64,000 bases of DNA from Podarcis raffonei (Eukaryota; Chordata; Lepidosauria; Squamata; Lacertidae): the NCBI RefSeq assembly GCF_027172205.1, contig NC_070604.1, positions 106,723,851-106,787,850 of the forward strand, given 5' to 3'. Below are positions 1-11,768 of the stretch, piece after piece. The position numbers were made by a program, and so were the translations under genes. The notes below the pieces were generated by a model. It worked only from the letters and a program-made list of their open reading frames with translations, was not told where the DNA came from and made no database searches. Numbering within the stretch: position 1 is the stretch's first letter; each line of letters starts with the position of its first letter.

Positions 1-442
1 ATAAAAGAAATCAAAGAATTTATTTCAGGCTCTGGTAAAATCTACAAAGACCAACTACATACATGCCCAGAAAAAATAATGAACACAGAAATCTCAACCA
101 ACTTTAAGTATAACCAGACATATAGGCAACCATTTGTTCAGTACATTGGTTAGGGTAGAGAGAACTAAATTATCACTCTATCAAAGGCCTCTGATCAAGT
201 TTATTCAAACAGCAGATGAAGTGGTGAATTTGTTTCTAGACAGTACTACCTCAAGCTGCTATTGTTCAGCTTTCTCATGAAATGTTACTTGAAAAAACTT
301 AGTCTACATTTCAACAATTGGGAAATGCTGACTAGGTATGTTGCAAAAGCCAACTACAACTCTTGGGGACACAATTCTTTTGGGCATCTTGTACTGCCAC
401 AGCTTGCCATGGCAAATAGTTAAAAAGTACTTGAGAGATGTA

Positions 443-792
443 GGGATGTGGGTGGTGCTGTGGGTTAAACCACAAACCTAGGACTTGCCAATCAGAAGAT
501 TGGCGGTTCGAATCCTCGTGATGGGGTGAGCTCCCGTTGCTCTGTCCCTGCTCCTGCCAACCTAGCAGTTTGAAAGCACGTCAAAGTGCAAGTAGATAAA
601 TAGGTACCGCTCCGGTGGGAAGGTAAACGGCATTTCCGTGCACTGCTCTGGTTCCCCAGAAGTGGCTTAGTCATGCTGGGCACATGACACGAAATCTGTA
701 TGGCGGCTCCCTTGGCCAATAAAGCGAGATGAGCGCCGCAACCCCAGAGTCGGCCAGGACTGGACCTAATGGTCAGGAGTCCCTTTACCTTT
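443..792 (+). mobile_element. tRNA-derived SINE, family A (Sauria-type)
   Basis: About 350 bp. The tRNA-like head contains the B-box-like GGTTCGAATCC near 506, followed by a body shared with a dozen other copies in this window, and a 3' end CCCTTTACCTTT. A 15-bp direct repeat (428-442 and 793-807) flanks it as a target site duplication, so it is a clean insertion. The name Sauria-type is an inference from the tRNA head and ACCTTT tail. Confidence 0.85.
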
Positions 793-1137
793 TACTTGAG
801 AGATGTACCGTAGTTGCTCAACATTGCATGTCTTAACACTGACAACCCCCCCTCCAAATCATCTAAGTACACACACACAACTTGATAATCTTGAACTCAG
901 TGAAAAACACAAAATTAAATTCAACAAAGGCAGTGTATTGTATTAGATATAAACAAGGACTATACACACAAGGATAACTAGCTAAGGAACTGATTAGAAA
1001 ACAGAAAGTCTCCTCCTTTGGAGGGTTTCAGCATTTGGATACCAGGGGTGGTCTCAATGCTGAAGGTTTAAATTAGATGACTTGTGTGGCATCTACTAAC
1101 ATATGCAATGTGCCATAAACATATCTTTAGTTTAATA

Positions 1138-1351
1138 CAGTGGTACCTCTGGTTATGTACTTAATTTGTTCTGGAGGTCCGTTCTTAACCTGAAACTGTT
1201 CTTAATCTAAAGCACCACTTTAGCTAATGTGGCCTTCCGCTGCTGCCGTGCCGCCACAGCCCAATTTCTGTTCAAAGTGCTTAACCCAAGGTACTATTTC
1301 TGGATTAGTGGAATCTGTAACCTGAAGCGTATGTAACCCGAGGTACCACTG
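1138..1351. mobile_element. Tigger/pogo-like MITE
   Basis: Starts CAGTGGTACCTC and ends GAGGTACCACTG, imperfect terminal inverted repeats, with TA before the left end. The inner part repeats the GTTCTTAACCTGAA motif in both orientations. No transposase. Same family at 50913 and 61473. Confidence 0.7.
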
Positions 1352-1472
1352 TCATCAAATGTTTATCAGAGTTAGTCTCAGGAATGTGGGTTGGTGTAAT
1401 TTTGTAACTATTAACATTCCACCATCTTAGTTATGCAGAAACTGTATTTGAAATATGCACTTTTGCCTTATA

Positions 1473-1724
1473 CAGTGGTAGCTTGGTTTAAGGAGAGCTT
1501 AATTTATGAACAACTTGCATTAAGAATGCTGCAAGCCTGGAAGTAGGTGTTTTGGTTTGTGAACTTTGCCTTGGAAGCAGAACATGTTTCGCTTCCTGTT
1601 GAGTGTGTTCCATTTGTAAATTGAGTCCCCTGCTGCTATGGGAAAGCACGCCTGGGTTTAAGAACGCTTTGGTTTAAGAATGGACTTTCAGAACAGATTA
1701 AGTTCGTAAACCAAGGTACCACTG
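1473..1724. mobile_element. Tigger/pogo-like MITE, second subfamily
   Basis: Begins CAGTGGTAGCTTGG and ends CCAAGGTACCACTG, flanked by TA on both sides. The internal sequence is rich in GGTTTAAG-type motifs rather than the GGTTAAGAAC of the 1138 copy, so it is a sister subfamily. Non-autonomous. Confidence 0.7.
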
Positions 1725-2164
1725 TACATGCCTTTAGTTTTAAAACATATCTGAAGGGCCAAACTAGTTTAGCATGAACAGCATCATGATATATTTTGAT
1801 CCTCCAGTAACAGTAAACCTTACACTCTTATTCTGAGAAAAAGGATTCGATTTTTTAAAAACCTCTCCAAAATTTATCTAATTGTTCTTTTTCTAAACTG
1901 ACCTGTTTAGAAGTGGGAGCTTTTAATATGGTTTTCACTCTTGCAACTGAAATGCAAGAATTTACTTGCTTCCCTGTTAACTAAACTCCACAGATCTACA
2001 AATCTAGTATATTCAAGTTAAAATTTAATGTGAGATGAAAAAGATAAGCCCTTAAATATGCAGTTAAAATGTGTTCATTAATGCAAGGGGGAAAAAATCT
2101 AAGAGCACAAAATGAGAAAACAGCTCTATTAGTATTTTCTTAATGTGAAGCAAGGGTATTCATC

Positions 2165-2285
2165 ATGGTGCTCTCTATGTTTGGACAACAACTATCTCCA
2201 GCCAGCATGGTCAATGATCAGGGATTATGGCAGTTGTATTCCAAAGCATTCAGAAGACACCATGTTGGCTACCACTGATGTGATC
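2165..2285. mobile_element. Decayed hairpin-type hAT-like fragment
   Basis: Resembles the better preserved hairpin elements at 36947 and 49330 (accatgttggctac, ggcagttgtattccaa), but is diverged and lacks clear ends. Confidence 0.35.
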
Positions 2286-4435
2286 AATGCTTATAAATTA
2301 GATTAATCTAGCTATAAACAGAAAGAGATCTGGCTCTTGTATACAGTGGAATCTAATTCTGTCCAACAGTGCTGTGGTAAGTTATAGTGAAAAGAGAAAA
2401 CTATAAGGTTTAACTCTGATATAGATTAAGAATAGCACTACTGGTGTACAATAACAAGTTCATAGGCACCAAGTGTTCCCATTTAACTATATATTATTTA
2501 TTCTAGCAAATTCTAAGGCTCCAACACTCAACATTCAAACACCCTCCTTTTCTGTCTGCTGCACATAGTCAGTTGCACTCAGCGCAATAAGTGGTGCAGT
2601 AAAATGGGCAGTTGGGCCTCCAAGGACTAGGATGGAAACATCTGCTAAACATTTGCAGAGTTCCTTGCCCCAGATGTCTTATGTCAAAACAAAACAAAAC
2701 AAAACAAAATGTATCTTCAATTCAAAAGTAGCAGCCCTATCTCTATTTGCTTTAAAGTATGGCACGAAAGAACTAAGAACTAAGGAAAATGAATTCCCAT
2801 TGTATTTTAAATTTCTCCATGTAGACTTTCCCTCTTGTTTTGCAACTTAACTGTTTCTGAGATTCTGCAGAAAGAGTAAATGTTTCTTGTTTTTCCAATA
2901 ACAATTCAGGGAATTCCAATATTAAAGTTATCTACCTATAAAAAGGTCTAATTTATTATTGGGAGTTAGAAAGAAACATAAAACACATTCAGAGATTTGA
3001 TAGGCTAGCAGGGGAATTAGTTCATTAGGAGCTGCAATTTCTGCAAAGCTATACAAGTTTACAGGCTTTGACTGTGCTTAAACTACTTAGTACAATTCCA
3101 ATGTATCTCAGAAGATTTGCTAGTCAATAGATTTGAGGGTCACCTGCTTTTCTGACATACTTTTTGTTTTTAAATGTCTACAAGAACACATTGCATTATG
3201 TAGTAATCTTTGATTTCCCCTTATTAGTTCCCCTTTCAAAAGAGTAATATCTCTTAGGAACTCCTAGGATGATTAGCTCCAGGTCTATTAATAATTCAGT
3301 AATGTGCAAGCATTTCCTTTAACTAATATTTGCTGGACAACTCATGCTGCATTTGTGACTATGTTAAAAGTAACAATACTGCACCAGGTAGTATCCTTTG
3401 CAGTACAAATTGTTTCATGAACATTTTAAACTGCTACAGCTATGAAGGACTGCTGATATGTAGATCTGAGATACAAGGCCCAGTCCGATTCATTGTAGCT
3501 CTGTCCAAGACATTTTAATTGCCATTTGTCTCTGTATCCTGGCTTATAAAAGATGAAAGCCGTATACAACCTACAATGCTACTACATGAATTAGGGGTTA
3601 TGTTATGTTTTTTTTTTACCACTTTGATAAACCAGTATTGTACATGGTTGTTGGGGAATGTGGACCATGGGTAGGCTTGCTGTTATGGGGAATACAATTA
3701 CAAACCGTGTTCTAAGGAACAAGATTTGAATACATGTTGGTGAATGACAGATCAATAATTTCAGAGAGGTTCCCCCTTTTTTTAACCAACTGAGAAGAGC
3801 CAGATCTTATGAAAACAAGAGGCTGGAGAAAACAGAGCAAGGCACAAGACCTCAACCAGGAAAAAAAAAAACCCCTCTGGTGTCTTGGCTCAAAGGGATT
3901 GAAAGGAGGAAAAGATAAAATCCAACAGAACTTCACCTGCACAAAAAGAGATCCAGTTAAATGTGTAAGGTGTAAACACTTACACGTAGCTCCATGTATA
4001 AAGGGGGGAGGGGAGAGAAGCACACTCTTTGATTTCAAATGGCAGTAAGGGATATATGGGAGGATAAGAACAACAGTGACATTATACAGACACCCAATGT
4101 AAAGTGCATTTTATGAAAAGATGGGATTTTAAAAAAAGATAATGAAATGTGAGGGGGGGGAATGCATGCAAAATGCACCTTGAAGAGACAAAAAAAACCC
4201 TCCTCAAAAGACATCCTTGTTCCTGTATTAAGAACACCCCCACTCCTCCCTCAGGCTGAAGGTGACTCCCCTCCCCAGTACAATGCTACATACATTTTAA
4301 ATTTTTTTTTAAAAACCCACCTAGGTACATTTAAGACAATATCATTATCATTATCATCATCATTATTACCACGACCATCATCTCACATTCTTAGTTATTA
4401 TCACCATTGAGAAGCGGAGAGAAAGAAAAAAGAAA

Positions 4436-4453
4436 GAGAGAGAGAGAGAGAAG
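4436..4453. repeat. (GA)n microsatellite
   Basis: A short GA run just downstream of the ZC3H8 exon 1 splice donor. On the gene's strand this is a pyrimidine tract close to the start of intron 1. Confidence 0.8.
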
Positions 4454-4466
4454 AACGTTACTCGAC

Positions 4467-4558
4467 CTTTCGTCCCCTGCATGTTGCCTGTCAGAGTCGG
4501 GCATGTTTTGGTCAAGAACTGGGTTTGGGGGCTTGGAGAACAGGCTTTCAAAGGCCAT
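4467..4558 (-). CDS. ZC3H8: ZC3H8 first coding exon (partial gene)
   Basis: ZC3H8 is a nuclear CCCH zinc-finger protein, known as a member of the little elongation complex acting in snRNA transcription and as a repressor. Only the N-terminus is here; the zinc fingers must lie beyond the left edge. The ATG at 4558 opens a peptide with FESLFSKPPNPVL followed shortly by DSDR, which I match from memory to human ZC3H8 FENLFSKPPNPAL...DSDER. The reading frame continues upstream without a stop for over 100 codons, but that part is low-complexity, GC-rich promoter sequence, so the ATG next to the conserved motif is chosen. The exon most likely ends at 4467 (AAAG before GTCGAG, 30 codons plus two bases). 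A second donor, GTAACG, would extend it to 4462. The exon sits at the edge of a CpG-rich block that serves as its promoter. Confidence 0.8.
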
Positions 4559-5620
4559 TGTGCTGGCTCTGGCTGTGTGTGCAGGGAGGAGGAGGAAGGA
4601 GGAGGAGGAGGAGGAAGGCAGGACACTGCTGCCCGTGGCGGGGCGTTGGGAGAGGAAAGAGGAGGGAGGAGGAGACACTAGGCGCACACACACAACACAC
4701 ACACACAAATATACGCAGAAGCGGCGCGGCGGCCGGAGGAGGACCGCGTGGGGGTCCTCAGCAAGAAGCAGCGAAGATTTCCACTCACGGTTTTTTACTG
4801 AGTGACGGGAAGGGTGGGCACGGGGACACACGCAAACACACACGCGCGCGCGCGGCCCCCAGAAAAGGGCGCTTTTAACGGTCGCTCTGGGCCGGGCGAG
4901 GCTGGCCACAAATTTCAAAAAATAAAATTAAAATAAAGGGGGGGGGGTTAACAACAGGCAACACACACACACACCACAGGAAGAGGAGGGGGTGGTGGGT
5001 CGGTCGTTGAGGGCGGAGGGGACGGGGAAGAGGCGCCGTTGGCCGCAAAGGATGAGGAGAAGGAGGAGGAGGCTGGTCTGGTTATGTCTTCCTTACAAAC
5101 ATGGCGCCCGGTCGCTTTGCCACAGAGAAAAGAGCGAGACGGGGAAGAGAGCGCGTGGGAAGAGAAATGGCGCGCGGCGGAACGGGGTGGTGGGGAGGGG
5201 AGCGGGTGGGGGAGGAGGTGGGACGCGCTCACAAAATGGCGCCGAGCAGAGGAGGAGCAGGAGGTGGCGGCGGGAAAGGGGAGGGGAGGGGGAAGGACCA
5301 GCGGAGCTTCTCTGTTGGCGCCTCACGGGTCGCCTGCGATCGAGGCGAAGGCTTGGCCGCGCGCTCTGCTGCGCCCCGCCGCTGCCGTCATTGCCTAGCT
5401 TTAGGGGGGGCTTCCCTTCTCAGCATTGGCCCGCGAGGGTAGACGGGGAGGCGTCCATTGGGTGGGCTTGCTGCCTATCCAGGGCGCGTTCGAAATGCAA
5501 AAGAGCGGAAAGCCCCTCTCTTTCGCGCGCGCGTGCGCGTCGCGCAACCGCTCCTGTTATTTATAAAACGGGCGCGCGTCCGCTTCTCTCGCTGTCTCCT
5601 GCTTTCCTGAGCGCAGAGAT
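4550..5620 (-). promoter_or_regulatory. ZC3H8: CpG-island promoter / 5' UTR of ZC3H8
   Basis: GC- and CpG-rich, in contrast to AT-rich flanks, with GGAGGAGG tracts, CGCGCG runs (about 4844-4852 and 5526-5541) and CpG-rich segments throughout. Three ATGGCGC motifs near 5101, 5167 and 5237, the first and last as ACATGGCGCC and AAAATGGCGCC, resemble YY1 sites on the plus strand. No TATA box is evident, as expected of a housekeeping promoter. The long open frames here on both strands are low-complexity by-products of GC richness. Exact transcription starts cannot be read from sequence. A divergent plus-strand transcript is possible. Confidence 0.75.
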
Positions 5621-6712
5621 GGGGGGGCCTGTGTGTGTGTGTGTGTGTGTGTGTAGACTCTCTCCCCCCGATACGTGTGTATTATGTGTACCGCTTGATT
5701 GAGCGGCTAATAAATCGCCTCATTTATTTCACTGGGATCGAGGGTGGCATCCAGCCAAGTTTTACTCAAGAGTACGCCCATTGAAATTAACGAGCATGAC
5801 TCAGGTTCATTAATTTCAATACGTCTGAGTAAAACTTTTGGCTGCCAACCTTGCTCCCATAAAAATATCTAAATAGTGGCTCGTTATCAACCTTTTAAAA
5901 ATTAGTTTAGAAATGGCCAAATAGCTCCTTAGATGTGCTTTAAATGGATAGCATGGATCTTTCCAGTGCATATACAGCCTCCGGCTGAATTCAGAGACAT
6001 TCGCTTTTCAGATCCCAGTTGGGAATGGCTGTTAAGGGAAAGGACCTGCAGAAAACTTTAGATTAGAATATCACTTCCTCAAGACTTTTGAAGCAAAGGT
6101 TGTGAGCCGGAAACTCAGCAGAAAGCCACTTGAACATTATGCAAATATATGCAGCACTGAGGAGGTTCTGCATCTACAAGTTTTAAAATGTATGCAATAC
6201 ATTTATTTTCAATTTTTTCTTAGTCACAAATATATTCTTTCTTTGGCGATCACTTGTAGCCATGTAAGATTGTCTTCCATGAATATGGTCTTAACAGCGT
6301 GTCTGTAGTCACAAATATATTACCATATAGTTACAATATGCCTAGCAGACTTGCTTTCTCGTGTACCACCTGCCATGCACGACCAGTTACATTGCCCTTT
6401 TGACTATCTGAATTCCTAACAGAAAAGTTTAACCTGAATGTTCTTAAACAGCACAAGCTAAGTCTGTGTGAATTAACTTTAATAAAACATCCTGTTATAC
6501 GGTTGCTACTTTGCTTGTAAATATATGTCAGTTTCTGGTATTTACTATTAAAGTGAAGAAAACAATAAAACCAAGGAACATAAAATCAAATGTATGTGTT
6601 TTGCTGTCTTTTAAGCTGTTGTCACCCACAAGGGGTCCTTGAGAGGAGGAAGGGTTGAAATAATTTTTATATTTTATGTTGCCCTAAATACACTGGGTGT
6701 ATTTATACACTG
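5621..6712. other. Unannotated unique sequence with one short interspersed repeat
   Basis: A (TG)n run at about 5630-5653 ends the island. A segment at about 5740-5850 contains an imperfect inverted repeat of a widely repeated sauropsid motif (cccattgaa...). No gene seen. Confidence 0.5.
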
Positions 6713-6999
6713 GGACGTGGGTGGCGCTGTGGGTTAAACCACAGAGCCTAGGACTTGCTGATCAGAAGGTCGGCGGTTCGAATCCCCGCGACGGGGTGAG
6801 CTCCCGTTGCTCAGTCCCTGCTCCTGCCAATCTAGCAGTTCGAAAGCACGTCAGAGTGCAAGTAGATAAATAGGAACCGCTCCGGCGGGAAGGTAAAACG
6901 CCGGCTCCCTTGGCTCATAGAGCGAGATGAGCGCCGCAACCCCAGAGTCGGTCACGTCTGGACCTAATGGTCAGGGGTACCTTTACCTTTACCTTTAAA
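6713..6999 (+). mobile_element. tRNA-derived SINE, family A, internally shortened
   Basis: Same head (gggacgtgggtggcgctgtg) and ACCTTT tail as the copy at 443, but about 65 bp of the body is missing after the AGGTAAA motif. An ATACACTG repeat on both sides suggests a short target duplication. Confidence 0.85.
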
Positions 7000-8051
7000 T
7001 ACACTGTAGCCTTTCACACACACACACACAAACCCCAGCAAACCTTTTCTAAGAGTTTTTTCAAACAGGTATTTCTTGTGGTTTTGATTTTCTTCATGCT
7101 TTTTTTTTTTGCAACGTTCAGCAAACATCATTAGCATCAAAATGGCAGCCCATATCCCTTCCCCTTTTAAATCTGAATTTACCTATTCCATTTAAAAGTC
7201 GATGTTAAAAAAACACACCTGCTGCCAACTGTTCTTTTGTGATATTCAAACAACCTTTTAGTAATAATACATTCCTGTCTGGATTAAGCATCTTAACTCT
7301 TCAAATATAGGACATAACCTTTCCCCCACCCCACACTCTTCCCATACCCAGAAAGAAGGTGGGGCGCCATCTTATAATTTTAGGCACCAAGAGCTCTTGA
7401 GTTGGCCTTGAGCGAGAGACTCAAGACACAACAATCCTAGATAAATTTATCTGAAGGCGAGGCAGCTATCTCTCCTTTCCCTTACTTGTTCTCAATAGAC
7501 CCGCCTGTTCTTCCATGCTATTTCTTATGGCTGGAATTTTTATGAGAGTACTTAAGGTAATGCAACTCTCCTCTTTTCTTTTTCTCTCCTTCCCTCCTTT
7601 CAAACCTTATTTTTCCGGTGATTCCTTCACCCTCACTGTTAGGTGATTGAAGCAAAATTTTAAAAAATCCTTCCAGTAGCACCTTAGAGACCAACTAAGT
7701 TAGTTATTGGTATGAGCATATCCAAGGGTGGAATTCAAGTACAAGCTGGTAAATTAAAGCTGACTTGGAGTTGTTTTACAACTAACCCACTTTCTCCAAA
7801 GATCAGACTTTTTGCAATCAGAAAAGTAACTGGAAAATGCACCGGAAAGTGTGGAATAACTCTTGCTTTGGCCCAAAGTGGTCTAACCTCCCCACAAACA
7901 AATCAGAGGCAATTCTCATGAAGTAGCCAATGTTGTTTAATGTCCCTGCAAGAAAAACAGGATGGATGCTCAATAAACACACCACCTGGAAGCACCCTAT
8001 ATGACATTTTGTGGCAGGTGCTCCTAATTGCTATGTACTATCATAATCGGA
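7000..8051. other. Mostly unique; short repeat fragments
   Basis: Contains a (CA)n run near 7016-7031, a repeat fragment at about 7668-7735 (ccagtagcaccttagagacc type) and a segment at about 7840-7980 that reappears in diverged form at about 11640-11760, so it is an unnamed interspersed repeat. No gene seen. Confidence 0.45.
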
Positions 8052-8431
8052 GGGACGTGGGTGGCTCTGTGGGTTAAACCGCAGAGCCTAGGACTTGCTG
8101 ATCAGAAGGTCAGCGGTTCGAATCCTCGCGACGGGGTGAGCTCCCGTTACTCGGTCCCAGCTCCTGCCAACCTAGCAGTTTGAAAGCACGCCAAAAAGTG
8201 CAAGTAGATTAATAGGTACCACTCTGGCGGGAAGGTAAACGGCGTTTCCATGCGCTGCTCTGGTTTTGGTGTTCCGTTGCACCAGAAGCGGCTTAGTCAT
8301 GCTGGCCACATGACTTGGAAAAACTGCGGACAAACATCGGCTCCCTCAGCTTATAGAGCGAGATGAGCGCCGCAATCCCAGAGTCGTTTGCAACTGGAGT
8401 TAACTGTCCGGGGCCCTTTACCTTTATCGTA
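8052..8431 (+). mobile_element. tRNA-derived SINE, family A
   Basis: Full-length copy with tRNA-like head, body and TTTACCTTT tail. The flanks tatcataatcgga and atcgtaattgga look like a diverged target duplication. Confidence 0.85.
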
Positions 8432-8514
8432 ATTGGAGTTTGTTATTTTCTCCTTATCCACCAGGTGGCATATGGGAGCTATATATTACCTATCTTTTCT
8501 TTTTTGTTGGTGAC

Positions 8515-8961
8515 TAGGAATGGGTGAATGTCAACTTTGGTTTCTCTGAGTTTCTCATTTTTCGAGCCTTAAATTCAGCCCTTCACATTTCTACATTCGT
8601 TTGTGATTTTTGTTTTAAGCCCTTATGAAAATTCTACTGAGACATTCTCCTAATATACATACTTTTTTTTGCCAGCAGTTTTGCCTCATATGCACATTTT
8701 TGCAAAACCGTTTCCCCTGGTACAATGTGTTTTTAAATTTTAGTTTCACTACTGTACGTTACTTTACCATAGTATATGTATGCCATAGTATGCACATTTT
8801 ACCATAGTATATTCATATTTCTGCACATTACTTGGTTGTAGAAGTGCACTGCAAAATTTGTACACGTGTACATTTTGAAGGGTATCTCTGTATCAGGAAT
8901 AAAAAAGGTAGGTAAGTTAGCCTTTAAGCATGAACTGAACTGAATTTTCCCCATGTCCCTT
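8515..8961 (+). mobile_element. hAT-like non-autonomous element (TAGGG family)
   Basis: AT-rich element of about 450 bp opening TAGGAATGGG and closing CCCCATGTCCCT. Related copies lie at 9871, 29580, 33008 and 54768, and perhaps 14400. The copy at 33008 has an 8-bp target duplication, hence the hAT assignment. No transposase frame. Confidence 0.6.
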
Positions 8962-9303
8962 GTGGCAGCCTTTTGAATGTGAGCAATCCAACCTATACAG
9001 ACACAGAAACACACAGAGGGAGAGTTGTGGTGTTTTTTTTAATCAAATGAAGGGCAAGAGAAAGATTCAATGAATAAATTTGTAGCATAAGTATGACAAG
9101 TGTGATAGGAATTTTATGGTCTTAGATATATGGTAATGTTCATAACCGCACGTACATAGATCACCACAGGAAGGCCAACCTGGAACCATTTTGATTTCTA
9201 AACTGAGCAAATGTTTTCTCTGCAAGGTCAAAATGGAAAAGCCTCCCCATTGTCTTTTCCTTCACAAATCCTGTCTTAAGGGTATGTCTGCATTCGAATA
9301 GGG

Positions 9304-9707
9304 TGTGACCTGGTCCAGGAACTAAGTATTTATCACTACAAAAGACTGGCCAGGCTCCTCAGGCAATCCAATCAAGTAACCTGCCAGACAGGAAATAAAC
9401 AAGGACAGGAGAAAAACAATATTGAAATTTCTGTTTTAAGACCACCTTTTCTGTGATGTATCTGAGGGGTGGTCTTAGGTTACACCCCTTCTGTGATGTA
9501 TGTATGATGTTTCTGGGGGGTGGTCTTGATCTACAGGATGGGAATTTCAAAAGTCTTTATAAGCCCTTGCACACCATTTTTCTGGGTCCTCCTCCTTTCC
9601 TGCGTGTGAGGGGAGCACCCTGTTCCAAGAGATCAATAAAGATCAAGCTTACTAGCTGCTTTGCTTCTCAATATTCTCTGGTTGGCCTCTGTTGTTCTCT
9701 CCTACCA
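9304..9707 (+). mobile_element. Solo LTR of an endogenous retrovirus or LTR retrotransposon
   Basis: 404 bp from TG to CA, flanked by a perfect 6-bp target duplication ATAGGG (9298-9303 and 9708-9713). It has a TATA-like TTTATAAG near 9555 and a polyadenylation signal AATAAA at 9635, so the sense strand is plus. No internal retroviral genes adjoin it, so it is a fossil left by LTR-LTR recombination. The 6-bp duplication is most usual in class II-like retroviruses. Confidence 0.85.
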
Positions 9708-9870
9708 ATAGGGAACCTATGTAAGGACTCTATATGGGCTCTTGGATACCCCATAAGGGAAAAGGGCAATTTTTTGTTTACAACAAAGTGTAGTGGTCAC
9801 CTTTGTGGCAGGCATGTATTTTATTTTCTAACAGCAAAGGCACACACAGAGAGAATAGCAGAGCTGGAGG

Positions 9871-10312
9871 TAGAGATGAACGAATCTGTCAATTTCAGTT
9901 TCTCTCACTTTCTTAATTTTTTAACCTTGTCTTCAGTTCTCCACATTTCTATATCAGTTTGAAATTTTAAAAAACAAAAGTCATTCTGAAAATTCACCAG
10001 CATTTAAACATACATTTCTCCTGATATATATGTTAATGTATGCATTTTATATCTTATATGCATACTTTTGCAAAATTCTCTCCCCTAGAATTATGCATTT
10101 TTGTATGCTCTTTTCACCAATATATGTCTTTAGGCCAGCATACCTAAATATTTTTGGTACACATTAGTTGGCTGGAGAATTGCTTTGTAAAATGCGGATA
10201 AGTGTGAATTTCACGGGATAGCTGTGTTTCGGTCCCCATATAGTTTAAGAAAATCAAATTTATGTGGGCTCACTTTTAAATGGGAACTGAATTGAAATTC
10301 ACCCCCATCCTA
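9871..10312 (+). mobile_element. hAT-like non-autonomous element (TAGGG family)
   Basis: Opens TAGAGATGAA and ends CCCCCATCCTA, giving imperfect terminal inverted repeats. Internal AT-rich body matches the copies at 8515 and 33008. Confidence 0.65.
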
Positions 10313-11040
10313 GTTGCAGAAGACCTTGTAGGCCATTGAGCACGGTCTCTTACTCAAAGCAGGGAGCTGGTGGTCACATGCAAATGATGAGGAAAGAAAG
10401 CTTTCCTTGGAACCTTCCACTGCACCTGAAGTGCTGAATTGTTTCTACAGTTAAGGTCTTTGGTTAATATGATGTTTGCACTGATAAGCATTGTAAACTC
10501 CTCTGGTTCAGGAGGAGACACTGCTGGGCCACCGTGCATTTGGCCTCTTTGACAGATTGGCAGCAAACACTTTTAAAACACATGCAAAATGTTTTCTAAA
10601 AGTTCAGTCCTTTTGGACCAACATTCTGGCTGGGGTGCTAAGTGGACTTGGACCTGTGACAGAATGCTAAGTCATTTCATCATGAAATGACTCATTCCAT
10701 GTTTTTTGTTCACAGGCAAAAGCTGATCTGACCTCGCAGCAGCAGTGTAGCTTGGCAGCCCTATCATTCTGGGCCAGGGCAACTCCCAACACCGGTAGAA
10801 GGAAATAAAAAGGTTGTTTGTGTCCATGTTGGGAAATTCATATTGGTTCTGCAGTTTTGCTGCAGTGCAATGGAGCATAAGACCCCTAGGCTCCATTTCA
10901 CAGCTTATTTACTCAAAAGAAGTCCTATTAAAATGAAGCTGTGGGGAAGGGGGGAACTTCAGTCACTGCAACTGCAGAAGCGTTGTTGTGCTCATTTGAC
11001 CTGACACTCCTGTGCAGATCCTGTTTTCTCAAATAAAGGC
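10313..11040. other. Nothing recognised
   Basis: Unique sequence without a supportable gene or clear repeat. Confidence 0.5.
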
Positions 11041-11052
11041 TTAACTCCACTT

Positions 11053-11502
11053 GTTGTTATTGTTGTTTAGTCGTTTAGTTGTGTCTGACTTTTCATGACC
11101 CCCTGGACCAGAGCATGCCAGGCACTCCTGTCTTCCACTGCCTCCCGCAGTTTAGTCAAACTCATGCTGGTATCTTCGAGAACACTGTCCAACCACCTCG
11201 TCCTCTGTCGTCCCCTTCTCCTTGTGCCCTCCATCTTTCCCCACACCAGGGTCTTTTCCAGGGAGTCTTCTCTTCTCATGAGGTGGCCAAAGTATTGGAG
11301 CCTCAGCTTCAGGATCTGTCCTTCCAGCGAGCACTCAGGGCTGATTTCCTTCAGAATGGATAGGTTTGATCTTCTTGCAGTCCATGGGACTCTCCAGAGT
11401 CTCCTCCAGCACCATAATTCAAAAGCATCAATTCTTCGGCGATCAGCCTTCTTTATGGTCCAGCTCTCACTTCCATATATCACTACTGGGAAAACCATAG
11501 CT
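11053..11502 (-). mobile_element. RTE-BovB LINE, 5'-truncated 3' end
   Basis: The minus strand encodes the C-terminal part of a BovB-type protein (RRRGRQRTRWLDSV, EDRSAWHALV, GVMKSQTQL) and ends in ACAACAATAACAAC, the usual BovB 3' end. A 12-bp target duplication flanks it (11041-11052 and 11503-11514). BovB is the RTE-clade LINE known for horizontal spread among squamates and ruminants. This copy is far too short to be active. Confidence 0.9.
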
Positions 11503-11768
11503 TTAACTCCACTTACTTTGTGTGATTTACTGCTGGCTCGCTCACTCCAGACACCTATGTGTGTGTTTATAGAAACAGTGTGCAGTTCAGAGATATCTCT
11601 GAAAGCTCGAACTTTTTGCCGTAAGGAAAGTGTTGGGAAAACACCCTGAAAAGTGTGGGATAACATTTGCTTTGACATGCCATCTGACCTCCCTGTGAAC
11701 AAATTAGGATGCATGCTCACTAAATAGTCGGAATCATCTAATATCTCTGCAAACAGGGTGTAAAAGGT
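11503..11768. other. Diverged interspersed repeat
   Basis: The part from about 11640 resembles 7840-7980 (gtgtgg.ataac.cttgctttg, cctccc.gt.aacaaat). Family unknown; no gene. Confidence 0.35.

Larger units (their letters stand above)
1..4466 (-). other. ZC3H8: Presumed ZC3H8 intron 1 (runs off left edge)
   Basis: AT-rich sequence downstream, on the minus strand, of the ZC3H8 first coding exon. I see no further CCCH-type or other ZC3H8 exon in it, so I read it as intron 1. It contains one tRNA-type SINE (443-792), two Tigger-like MITEs (1138-1351 and 1473-1724) and a decayed hairpin-element fragment near 2170-2280. The rest (about 1730-4400) is unique, with short homopolymer runs and no supportable gene. 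An alternative is that part of it is UTR of an unrelated transcript. Confidence 0.5.

Noticed and set aside
492-719. Recurring 60-130 codon frames in family A SINEs (also at 13351, 31938, 26324, 60879)
   Set aside because: They are chance open frames of the SINE consensus, seen on both strands at every copy.
4559-4918. N-terminal extension of the ZC3H8 frame upstream of 4558
   Set aside because: The frame is open, but the peptide is repeat-like (VCVCVC, SSSSSS) and comes from microsatellite and island sequence; the conserved N-terminus starts at 4558.
4992-5702. 236-codon plus-strand open frame in the CpG island
   Set aside because: Low-complexity Arg/Gly/Ser-rich translation of GC-rich DNA, with overlapping open frames in other phases and no known domain.
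11067-11720. 217-codon minus frame as a host gene
   Set aside because: The C-terminal two thirds are BovB LINE protein and the rest is read-through into flanking DNA beyond the target duplication.
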